A DNA stretch of 5,349 nt, taken from NCBI GenBank assembly GCA_012511735.1, contig JAAZFK010000241.1, positions 1 to 5,349 on the forward strand, written 5' to 3'. Numbering within the stretch: position 1 is the first letter of the stretch; each line of letters begins with the position of its first letter. The DNA comes from Clostridiaceae bacterium (lineage in GTDB: Bacteria > Bacillota > Clostridia > Saccharofermentanales > DTU023). The notes below the pieces were generated by a model, which saw only the letters and a program-made list of their open reading frames with translations, made no database searches and was not told where the DNA came from. The translations under genes and the position numbers were made by a program. Below are positions 1 through 5,349 of the stretch, in pieces.

Positions 1-329
1 ACGATGGGATAGTCAATGACAGTCCCCTCTGAATAAAGCCAGCCGACGGTATCTCCATTGACCGCCAGCAGGGCATCAAAATCGATGGGAGAGACAAAGG
101 CAGGAGGATCAGAACCTTCGGGGAGGGCAGGCGGCTTCATCTCTGCCGGTCGAGCCACCTGTTTTAAGTCAGCGTAGGCGCTATTGCCCTTTTCGTATTC
201 ACGAGTCTGCTGAACAAGGAAGTAGCCGGAAACAACAAGTCCAATGACGCAACAGATCATCAGGAAGCGGATGAAGACGTGCCACCTGGCGGCTCTTTTG
301 CCCGAAGGTTTACGCTTGGTCGCTACCAT
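1..329 (-). CDS. Sortase, probably class B, N-terminal part (cut by window edge)
   Basis: Only the first 109 residues are present, plus two bases of the next codon. The product is a membrane-anchored transpeptidase that would cleave sorting signals and join the protein to cell wall or to another subunit. It begins MVATKRKPSGKRAARWHV, a basic cytoplasmic end. A single membrane segment at about 18-39 (VFIRFLMICCVIGLVVSGYF) follows, giving the N-in orientation usual for sortases. After a Pro-rich linker (61-80), residues 81-109 carry the start of the sortase fold: PIDFDALLAVNGDTVGWLYS, then EGTVIDYPI. The pattern of N-D-x-V-G-W followed by G-T-x-I-x-Y-P-I is typical of class B sortases. The catalytic His, Cys and Arg lie outside the window, so activity and class cannot be confirmed. 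The ATG at 329 follows AGGAGG with a short spacer of 4 bases. The adhesin gene just upstream on the same strand is its likely substrate. Confidence 0.85.
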   Translation of the reverse strand, partial: MVATKRKPSGKRAARWHVFIRFLMICCVIGLVVSGYFLVQQTREYEKGNSAYADLKQVARPAEMKPPALPEGSDPPAFVSPIDFDALLAVNGDTVGWLYSEGTVIDYPI

Positions 330-333
330 GCTT

Positions 334-338
334 CCTCC
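334..338 (-). promoter_or_regulatory. Ribosome binding site of the sortase gene
   Basis: Minus-strand TAGGAGGAAGC precedes the ATG at 329. GGAGG sits 4 bases from the start, which is close but workable. The site lies immediately after the T-run of the intergenic hairpin, so RNA structure there could affect access to it. Confidence 0.75.
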
Positions 339-343
339 TATTG

Positions 344-375
344 AAAAGGCCGATCCGAAACAGTCCGGACCGGCC
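344..375 (-). terminator. Terminator-like hairpin between adhesin and sortase genes
   Basis: In minus-strand RNA, GGCCGGUCCG (375-366) pairs with CGGAUCGGCC (357-348) around an 8-base loop. This is a 10-bp stem with nine Watson-Crick pairs and one G-U pair, followed directly by UUUU (347-344). Read on the plus strand, the same stem has an A/C mismatch and no T-run, so it acts for minus-strand transcription. The U-run is short, so termination is probably partial. It lies 26 bases after the adhesin stop codon and ends 5 bases before the sortase GGAGG. That placement would let some transcripts stop after the adhesin and some read through into the sortase. Confidence 0.65.
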
Positions 376-400
376 TCCACAGACTTGATGTCATTTTACC

Positions 401-3400
401 TTATCGGGTGCTTCTTCTGCGCTTCATGTAAGTATCCGCGCCTTTCAAAAGGATGAGCAAGATTAAGGACGCGACGAAGACCGCCAGCCAGACGTAATTG
501 GTGGTGTCACCTGTCTTGGGGATCTCATCCTTATCTTTATCCTTATCCTTGTCTTTTCCATCTTCGTCGCCTTCCAGCGCCGAATTTCTGGTGTTGGTGA
601 ACTGAACGGATTGCTCAAATTCCTCAAGTGTAAACTTGCCTGTATCACCGATCGCTGTCGTGATGTAATCATCCTGATCAGCTTCCAGCTCCACCACCCG
701 GTAATTTGAACCAAGTGGCAGTCCCTTGATCACCACGCTCTGGTCATGGCCAAGTGTCAGGGTATCTCCGCTGGAGATCACTCCGTCATCCACACCCAGA
801 CCTTCATAAAGGAACTTGCCTTCCAGCGCCTTGCCATCGGAATCGGTCAAGGTCACCTCGAAGGTGAAGGTATCGGTCTTGTCACCTGTCAGACCGTTGA
901 CGATCTTGGAGATGGTCAGCTCACCCAGGTTGCGGGTGTTGGTGAAGCTTGCGTAGTGGCGGAAGGTCTCGAGCGTGAACTCACCCTCGTCGCCCGTAAC
1001 TTGCATCAGGTAGCCGTCTGTATCTGCATCAAGCTCAATAATCTGGTAGCTGGCCTCAAGCGGCAACCTCAAGATGGCGATGCTTTGGCCGTGAGCCAGT
1101 TCGATGACATCGCCACTGGTCAGGCTTCCATCAGGAAGGCCAAAACCCAAGTAGTCGAATTCTTCTTCGAGCTCTTCTTCATCCAGCCCAAAGAGCCTAA
1201 CTTCGAAACTAAACTTCCTCTTCAGATCTCCGGCATTGCCTTCAACCGTTTTAGACAGGATTAGCTCGCCCAGTGTCTTCGAGTTGGTAAAGACGACCGT
1301 TTCGGGACCTTCGGCTCCGATTGTCCCTGCTTCGCGTTCAGGGGTGGTGATGTAACCATCCTGATCGGCCTCAAGCTCTACAATCTCGTAAGTTGCGCCC
1401 TCAGGTACACCTTGGATGGTAATGGACTGGCCATGAGCCAACTGGATAACACTACCGCTCGAAATGGTCCCGTCGTCGACGCCATTCCCTTTGTAGTCAT
1501 AACTTGACGGATCATCATCATCCAACCATTTAAACCAGACTTGGAAGGAGAAGGCTTGCGTCTTGTCACCGGCGTTGCCCTCGACCGTTTTCAGCAGGTT
1601 CAGGCTACCCTCGTTGCGTGTATTGGTGAAGACAAGATCGGTCGTTTCTTCTGCCGGGATCATGCCCTCCCGCTCACCTTCCACCGTGGTGATGTAGCCG
1701 TCCTGGTTGGCCTCAAGCTCGATGATTTCGTAGCTGATGCCAGCAGGGAGCTGACGGATGGTGATGGATTGGTTATGTTTCAATGTGATAATTGAGCCGT
1801 GTGAGAGGACCCCGTTGGGGACTCCGTCACCCTCGTAGACAAAGCTACCGGTCACGGGCTGGCCCTGCCAGATGAGCTTGATCTCAAAGTGGAACTCCCG
1901 GTCAGAATCACCCGCATCTCCCGCGACAGTCTTTTCCAGCGTCAGGTCACCGAACAAGACACTATCTTCAAAGTTTTGAATCGTAAAGGGTTCATCCGTG
2001 CTGGTGGGCTGTCCGTGCACGGTCACGATTCTTTCCGCGGTGACTCTGACAACGTATTCTGTCGTGCCTGCCTGAAAACCAGTCGGTGGATTTGATTCGA
2101 TTAAGATGTAGGTGCCTTCGGGAAGTGCAAGAAACTTGACATTCCCGTTGACATCGGATGATTGCTTCATGCGAAGCGTGGTCTTTTCACCCTGGCTGTT
2201 GGTGTTGTAGAGTTCGAAATCGGCTCCTTCAAGAGCTGTGCCGCTGCTGTCTGTTTTCTTCAGCGACAAAGAGGCGTAGCGTTTCATTGTCGCCCAGCCG
2301 TCTTCGTCATTTAACTCGAAGCCATCTCCTCCGGTAATCTCATCTTCAGTGTAGCCAAACAACTGAACCTTGTTGCTGATATTGCCGGAAACACCCGTAA
2401 TATCTGTCAGGTATATGAGCCGGTAGGCTTGTTCTTTGACTGGAAAGGTAAAGGTGAGTTCCCGGGTGTCAGGGTCGTATTGGATGTAGTCTTCAGGATT
2501 GTCGATCAGGCCGTCCTCGACATACTCGCCTGAGCCATCTTCTTTTAGCTTAAGCTTGAAGATTTCGATATTGGCTTTGCCATCCGTTTCCCAAACTAAA
2601 GCTCCGCTGGAATCGGTTCGCAGTTCCATTCCCTGATCAAGCGTGTCGACAATATGAGTCCCCATGTCACGGCCTAGAGGGGTGTAATCAATCGTCCATT
2701 TGGCAATACCCTCATCGGGAACATTTTTGGCTGCAATTTTGGTTAAAATCGAGCCATCAACTGTAAATCTTCGTGATGTTTCTGTACTCTTCCCCTTGTC
2801 AGGCTTAAGGGTTAAAAAGTTGATTTCCGCAGGATCTGTCTCTTGATTCGATTCGAGATAGCCTTTGAGTTTCTCCTCAAGCGGTTTTGCCTTGACCAAG
2901 ATTACATAGGGTTGCTTCAGCGCTGTGAAGGTGAATGTCGCGGTCGAGGGGGTGGTCATGTCTCCGTTTACGAACCCAGCCGTCAATTCCGCTGCACTGA
3001 GCGTAAGCGGCTCCCCCATAGCGTTCAGTGAACTGGAGGTGGAGATGGAGGCGCTGTAGATTTTGAAGTCACTTCCATCTTTAAACTTTGTGAATACCCA
3101 GCCTTCAGGCAGTGTGTCCTGGACAACAACCTTGCCAAAGTTGTTCTCAAGCGTTATGTCAGGATCGGTAAAATCAATTCCGGACCCGTTGATATTCAAC
3201 CTGAAGATGATTTCCTCGTAACCATAATGGAATCCCGAGTCAGCTTCTGTTGTTTTGTTGTTTGCATTAAAGGACTCAGGATCGTCGTAATCATTGCCGA
3301 CCTCATCCCGGACCAGCATGTCCTTATAGAGGACCCTGTTGTAAATGCGGGCACTGTCATTATCTGCCGCGACGGGGCTCTTCCCCCCCTCGGTTGTCTT

Positions 3401-5290
3401 ATATAACTTCACCCAGTTGTTAACAGACTTATAATTATTGTCCGCGTAAAGAATGGCCGGATCAACAATCTTTGTCTTAAAAGTAAAGCTGTTGGCAAGA
3501 TTATAGGAAAAACCCGTGACCTCAATCAGTGTCCCGATATGTGTTTCGCCAGTAAAAAGATTAATCGCATTAAGCGTAAGGCCGTTGTTGGAGGTTTCTT
3601 CAAGGCTAGTAGGAACATACTTGTGGCCGTTATTCCGCGTTACATCATCGATATTCAACCCGACGGGCCAAGCTCCCACAGACCCACCTGCTTCTGTCTT
3701 CGAAGCAATAATATCTTCGTTGCTGGTAGCGGCGTCGTGGATCAACAGGTCGTAGACGGCCAAATTCCAGTCGATCCCTTCGGGATCAATCTGATTTTTC
3801 AGATCGACATTGATGGTCCAGGGGACGACGTTTTTGTCTACCGTGCCTGCTTTTTTGGTAATCGTTTTGTAGCCAACACCCAGACTTGGGGCCGAGGCAT
3901 CAGGATGGCTCCCACTACCACCGCTAGGCCATGTCCAAGTTACTTTGGCAGTGTTATCGTAGGAAGTATTTTCCCATGAAACCCCATCGTCAGGATTGGG
4001 TATGTTGACGGTAAGGATGAGCTTCCCTTCACCGTTGAACGGTGTGCCTGGATCCGTAACCAGGAACTTCCAACCATCGGCAACTGCCTGGCTATGTGTC
4101 CATTCTTTACTTGTTGGAGTGAAGGTATCGCCACTCTTGGTATGCCAGACAGCCTTTTCCAAAATTAAGTCTGCTGGGATAACATCTTCAATCGTCAGTT
4201 CATAGAGGTTGAGTCCATTCGTATTAATCAAAATTTCCCAGGTAATGGTTCGTCCGATCGGATTGTAACCGGTGCCGCTTCCTTCATTGACTGAACCAGT
4301 TTTTTTAACTTCAGGTTTTGGCAGCTCGACCGTATCCGAGTCGCTGAATTCATCATCGCCTTTAACCAGGTAAGCTGTATTTTTGACTTCGCCTTCTTCA
4401 ATCGACTCGCCAATCAAGGCGGTTTCAAATTGAATTTTCCTGGGGGAGAGTGAATCGGCGGGGAACGTATAGGTAATGTCAGTATCCGTCTCACTCAAAA
4501 TAAAGCTATCGACCGGCTGGTCAGCCCCGTCGAACATCCTAACCGTCTTATCGCCTCCTGGTGGGCCGACATCTGAGATATCATCTGAGAACTCGTAACC
4601 TGCAAGATCAACCGGGCGCCCCTTCCCATCCTTGGCTTCGATTACAACAGTCCAAACAATGCCGTCTCCGGCCTCGTTCAGTTCACCTGTTTTGCTGATG
4701 TTTACGGTGATATCTTTTTCAGGACCATAGAACTCAACATCCTTTTCCAAGTAAAAGATGAGCTCATCATCACCTTCATCATCGTAATCATTGTCGCCGT
4801 AAAGAAGCCAGGCGTCAAAACCCGCTTCGACCCCCGAGACTCCCTCTTCGAAGATGACGTCATCACGATCAAATTTGATTTTGGCTATTGCATGATCATC
4901 TTCATTATTCGTCAATATGACTGTGCCAACGACAATGCCTCCAACTTTCAGGTCGATCGTACTGCCAGGGTTCTTAAAGACAAAATATTTACTTAACAAG
5001 ATCTCAGTCTCATCATTATGTTCAAAATAAGAACCTAGCGGATTTTGCTCAGCCTCAACAGGTACCTTGAAACTGACTTTCAGCTGAAGATCTTCGTCAT
5101 ACCTGATTTCGGGGTCGTCTTCGTCCAGATTAAGGATGGTAACCTCGATGTCGAATAGTTCCGGATTCCCCACTTCACCATGGACGTCCTTGTTTCCAAA
5201 TATAAACATGGGCGTCACCGTCATGATCAGAGCCAGAATCAAGCTAATAACGATTGCTCCGCGATTTATCTTCCTTAAAAAGGTATTCAT
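401..5290 (-). CDS. Large multidomain sortase-anchored surface adhesin (IPKTG protein)
   Basis: This gene encodes a secreted, wall-anchored stalk-like adhesin of 1629 residues. The frame also opens at a TTG at 5305, but the ATG at 5290 is preferred because GGAGG lies 8 bases upstream of it and the protein then starts with a normal signal peptide (MNTFLRKINR, then a hydrophobic stretch). Domains in order: signal peptide 1-38; Ig-like N-terminal region about 43-190; CnaA/collagen-adhesin-like modules about 193-325, 326-470, 471-642, 648-840 and 844-985; CnaB domain about 1004-1110; four FctA-like repeats 1113-1569; (KD)5 spacer 1579-1588; IPKTG at 1590-1594; membrane segment about 1599-1615; basic tail ending KRRRSTR. 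Lys/acid/Asn sets suited to intramolecular isopeptide bonds are visible in most domains. A sortase gene follows 71 bases downstream, which supports a substrate-enzyme pair. No enzymatic domain and no clear YPKN-type pilin motif were seen, so a wall-anchored adhesin or pilus tip fits better than a polymerising backbone. The ligand is unknown. The frame is intact. Confidence 0.93.
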   Translation of the reverse strand: MNTFLRKINRGAIVISLILALIMTVTPMFIFGNKDVHGEVGNPELFDIEVTILNLDEDDPEIRYDEDLQLKVSFKVPVEAEQNPLGSYFEHNDETEILLSKYFVFKNPGSTIDLKVGGIVVGTVILTNNEDDHAIAKIKFDRDDVIFEEGVSGVEAGFDAWLLYGDNDYDDEGDDELIFYLEKDVEFYGPEKDITVNISKTGELNEAGDGIVWTVVIEAKDGKGRPVDLAGYEFSDDISDVGPPGGDKTVRMFDGADQPVDSFILSETDTDITYTFPADSLSPRKIQFETALIGESIEEGEVKNTAYLVKGDDEFSDSDTVELPKPEVKKTGSVNEGSGTGYNPIGRTITWEILINTNGLNLYELTIEDVIPADLILEKAVWHTKSGDTFTPTSKEWTHSQAVADGWKFLVTDPGTPFNGEGKLILTVNIPNPDDGVSWENTSYDNTAKVTWTWPSGGSGSHPDASAPSLGVGYKTITKKAGTVDKNVVPWTINVDLKNQIDPEGIDWNLAVYDLLIHDAATSNEDIIASKTEAGGSVGAWPVGLNIDDVTRNNGHKYVPTSLEETSNNGLTLNAINLFTGETHIGTLIEVTGFSYNLANSFTFKTKIVDPAILYADNNYKSVNNWVKLYKTTEGGKSPVAADNDSARIYNRVLYKDMLVRDEVGNDYDDPESFNANNKTTEADSGFHYGYEEIIFRLNINGSGIDFTDPDITLENNFGKVVVQDTLPEGWVFTKFKDGSDFKIYSASISTSSSLNAMGEPLTLSAAELTAGFVNGDMTTPSTATFTFTALKQPYVILVKAKPLEEKLKGYLESNQETDPAEINFLTLKPDKGKSTETSRRFTVDGSILTKIAAKNVPDEGIAKWTIDYTPLGRDMGTHIVDTLDQGMELRTDSSGALVWETDGKANIEIFKLKLKEDGSGEYVEDGLIDNPEDYIQYDPDTRELTFTFPVKEQAYRLIYLTDITGVSGNISNKVQLFGYTEDEITGGDGFELNDEDGWATMKRYASLSLKKTDSSGTALEGADFELYNTNSQGEKTTLRMKQSSDVNGNVKFLALPEGTYILIESNPPTGFQAGTTEYVVRVTAERIVTVHGQPTSTDEPFTIQNFEDSVLFGDLTLEKTVAGDAGDSDREFHFEIKLIWQGQPVTGSFVYEGDGVPNGVLSHGSIITLKHNQSITIRQLPAGISYEIIELEANQDGYITTVEGEREGMIPAEETTDLVFTNTRNEGSLNLLKTVEGNAGDKTQAFSFQVWFKWLDDDDPSSYDYKGNGVDDGTISSGSVIQLAHGQSITIQGVPEGATYEIVELEADQDGYITTPEREAGTIGAEGPETVVFTNSKTLGELILSKTVEGNAGDLKRKFSFEVRLFGLDEEELEEEFDYLGFGLPDGSLTSGDVIELAHGQSIAILRLPLEASYQIIELDADTDGYLMQVTGDEGEFTLETFRHYASFTNTRNLGELTISKIVNGLTGDKTDTFTFEVTLTDSDGKALEGKFLYEGLGVDDGVISSGDTLTLGHDQSVVIKGLPLGSNYRVVELEADQDDYITTAIGDTGKFTLEEFEQSVQFTNTRNSALEGDEDGKDKDKDKDKDEIPKTGDTTNYVWLAVFVASLILLILLKGADTYMKRRRSTR
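404..526 (-). other. Cell-wall sorting signal (IPKTG)
   Basis: Residues 1589-1629 contain the full tripartite signal. IPKTG is at 1590-1594 (509-523), followed by D, a hydrophobic segment at about 1599-1615 (YVWLAVFVASLILLILL) and a basic tail YMKRRRSTR. Sortase is expected to cut between T1593 and G1594. Ile in place of Leu at the first position is a known variant of LPXTG. Confidence 0.92.
527..556 (-). repeat. (Lys-Asp)5 spacer before the sorting signal
   Basis: Residues 1579-1588 are five Lys-Asp pairs, encoded by a near-perfect six-base repeat (AAGGAT/AAAGAT variants on the minus strand). It follows an acidic stretch (GDEDG) and immediately precedes EIPKTG. Charged low-complexity stretches here usually span the wall. 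The repeat DNA is a candidate for length change by slippage in 6-base steps without loss of frame. Confidence 0.8.
584..1954 (-). repeat. Four tandem FctA-like pilin isopeptide-linkage repeats
   Basis: Residues 1113-1569 consist of four head-to-tail domains: 1113-1226 (1613-1954), 1227-1339 (1274-1612), 1340-1454 (929-1273) and 1455-1569 (584-928). Each has an opening L-x-x-x-K-x-V-x-G-x-x-G-D, a middle H-x-Q-S motif, a Y-x-x-x-E-L-x-A-x-x-D motif and a closing F-T-N. The Lys/Glu/Asn sets are K1120/E1191/N1223, K1234/E1305/N1336, K1347/E1419/N1451 and K1462/E1534/N1566. Spacing is almost constant: Lys to Glu 71-72, Lys to Asn 102-104. This matches the streptococcal pilin isopeptide linkage family, where Glu promotes the Lys-Asn bond. 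The DNA is also recognisably repetitive but diverged, so these are old duplications. The block probably forms a rigid stalk that lifts the N-terminal domains from the wall. Confidence 0.88.
1961..2281 (-). other. CnaB (SpaA-type) domain of the adhesin
   Basis: Residues about 1004-1110. The hallmarks are all present: ASLSLKKTDSSGTALEGADF, then GNVKFLALPEGTY, ILIESNPPTGF, and a closing FTIQNFED. The expected isopeptide set is K1012 with N1106, catalysed by E1065. Domains of this kind stiffen Gram-positive pilins and adhesin stalks. This is the only CnaB domain in the protein and it sits between the CnaA-like modules and the repeat stalk. Confidence 0.85.
2336..2761 (-). other. CnaA-like domain 5
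   Basis: Residues about 844-985. Key stretches are SILTKIAAKN, AKWTIDYTPLGRDM, HIVDTLDQGMEL and ISNKVQLFGY. The candidate isopeptide set is K851, D882 and N973, with spacing close to module 2. It is the last module of this type before the CnaB domain. Confidence 0.55.
2771..3349 (-). other. Divergent CnaA-like domain 4
   Basis: Residues about 648-840. It contains YEEIIFRLNINGSG, VVVQDTLPEGWVF and a closing AEINFLTLKP, which fit the family. However, the opening Lys (K656 in YKDMLVRD) lies 69 residues before the candidate Asp (D725), about twice the distance in the other modules. Either an insertion (about 664-690) separates the parts, or this domain does not form the bond. Boundaries are approximate. 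Confidence 0.4.
3365..3880 (-). other. CnaA-like domain 3
   Basis: Residues about 471-642. It follows the same plan (ITKKAGTVDKNVVPWTINVD, then LAVYDLLIHD, then VNNWVKLYK), but the second half is longer than in modules 1 and 2. The candidate set is K480, D514 and N625, giving 145 residues from Lys to Asn against 104 and 116 in the first two modules. The extra length lies roughly between 520 and 600. Confidence 0.45.
3881..4315 (-). other. CnaA/collagen-adhesin-like domain 2
   Basis: Residues about 326-470. This is the clearest module of its type: VKKTGSVNEG, GRTITWEILINTNGL, LTIEDVIPADL, then NTAKVTWTW. The candidate isopeptide set is K330, D369 and N446. It ends in a Ser/Gly/Pro-rich linker (about 456-469), which probably acts as a flexible hinge before the next module. 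Confidence 0.65.
4316..4714 (-). other. CnaA/collagen-adhesin-like domain 1
   Basis: Residues about 193-325. The module starts ITVNISKTG, continues with GIVWTVVIEA and SDDISD, and closes with VKNTAYLV. The candidate isopeptide set is K200, D236 or D237, and N304. The order and spacing match the CnaA-type Lys-Asp-Asn arrangement. Bond formation is inferred, not seen. Confidence 0.55.
4721..5164 (-). other. N-terminal Ig-like region of the adhesin
   Basis: Residues about 43-190. The order of short beta-strand stretches resembles the SDR-like / adhesin N1-type Ig fold found at the tips of LPXTG adhesins: polar strands, then ILLSKYFVFKNPGSTIDL, GGIVVGTVILTNNED and AKIKFDRDDVIF. The part facing away from the wall is the likely ligand-contact end. 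It is strongly acidic, with an Asp/Glu cluster at 166-176 (DNDYDDEGDDE). The family assignment is tentative and rests on pattern only. Confidence 0.45.
5177..5290 (-). other. Signal peptide of the adhesin
   Basis: Residues 1-38. The basic n-region MNTFLRKINRG is followed by a hydrophobic core at about 12-31 (AIVISLILALIMTVTPMFIF). Cleavage is plausible after VHG at 36-38, which has small or aliphatic residues at -3 and -1. There is no YSIRK motif, so ordinary Sec export is expected. The exact cleavage site is an estimate. Confidence 0.8.
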
Positions 5291-5298
5291 ACTTTCAG

Positions 5299-5303
5299 CC
5301 TCC
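5299..5303 (-). promoter_or_regulatory. Ribosome binding site of the adhesin gene
   Basis: Reading the minus strand, GGAGG is followed by 8 bases (CTGAAAGT) and then ATG at 5290. This decides the start: the TTG at 5305 overlaps this site and has no ribosome binding site of its own at a suitable distance. Confidence 0.85.
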
Positions 5304-5349
5304 AATTGACATGGTCATACACACACAAAGGCAGGCAAACGATAGCTTG

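Noticed and set aside
244..456. 70-codon open frame on the plus strand
   Set aside because: It spans the antisense of the sortase start, the intergenic hairpin and the adhesin stop codon. The minus-strand genes, both with ribosome binding sites, explain this region better.
746..1264. 172-codon open frame on the plus strand
   Set aside because: It lies fully antisense to the repeat block of the large gene, has no good ribosome binding site or recognisable protein features, and is explained by the codon pattern of the repeats on the other strand.
3539..3979. 146-codon open frame on the plus strand
   Set aside because: It is antisense to the clear CnaA-like modules 2 and 3, and its translation shows no domain, signal or start context.
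4316..4330. Internal LPKP (residues 323-326) as a sorting or pilin motif
   Set aside because: It lacks the T-G of a sorting motif and the following hydrophobic segment. It is a linker between CnaA-like domains 1 and 2.
5295..5318. Seven-residue open frame (MTMSIGG) on the minus strand just upstream of the adhesin, ending within the leader
   Set aside because: It is very short and has no ribosome binding site of its own in view; its stop codon just after the GGAGG site is probably chance. A leader-peptide role cannot be supported.
5291..5349. Possible promoter for the adhesin gene
   Set aside because: On the minus strand a TTGCCT and a TATGAC can be picked out, but they are only about 13 bases apart, too close for a standard promoter. 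The real promoter is probably outside the window.

Overview
The window holds two genes, both on the minus strand. It reads as a cell-surface adhesin locus of a Gram-positive bacterium, probably a clostridium-like member of the Bacillota. This placement is inferred from the sortase-type C-terminal signal (IPKTG, hydrophobic segment, basic tail), the strong GGAGG ribosome binding sites, the class B-like sortase and the base composition, which looks balanced rather than AT-rich. No genus can be assigned.

Layout in transcription order (right to left). Positions 5349-5291 are a short leader with a ribosome binding site and no convincing promoter. Positions 5290-401 encode one very large secreted protein of 1629 residues. 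In order, it has a signal peptide, an N-terminal Ig-like region, about five CnaA/collagen-adhesin-like domains, one CnaB domain, four tandem FctA-like pilin isopeptide-linkage repeats of about 114 residues, a short (Lys-Asp)5 spacer and an IPKTG cell-wall sorting signal. Positions 400-330 are a 71-base gap containing a terminator-like hairpin. Positions 329-1 encode the first 109 residues of a membrane-anchored sortase, most like class B, which runs off the left edge.

Inferred working model: the large protein is exported and its beta-rich domains cross-link internally through Lys-Asn isopeptide bonds. The neighbouring sortase would then cleave at IPKTG and attach the protein to the wall, or join it to another surface subunit. 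The hairpin between the genes could keep sortase expression below that of its substrate. The plus strand shows no credible gene; its open frames are antisense shadows of the large gene. No RNA gene, CRISPR array, insertion sequence or attachment site was seen. The component families are known, so any novelty lies in this particular modular arrangement and its regulation, not in a clearly new system.
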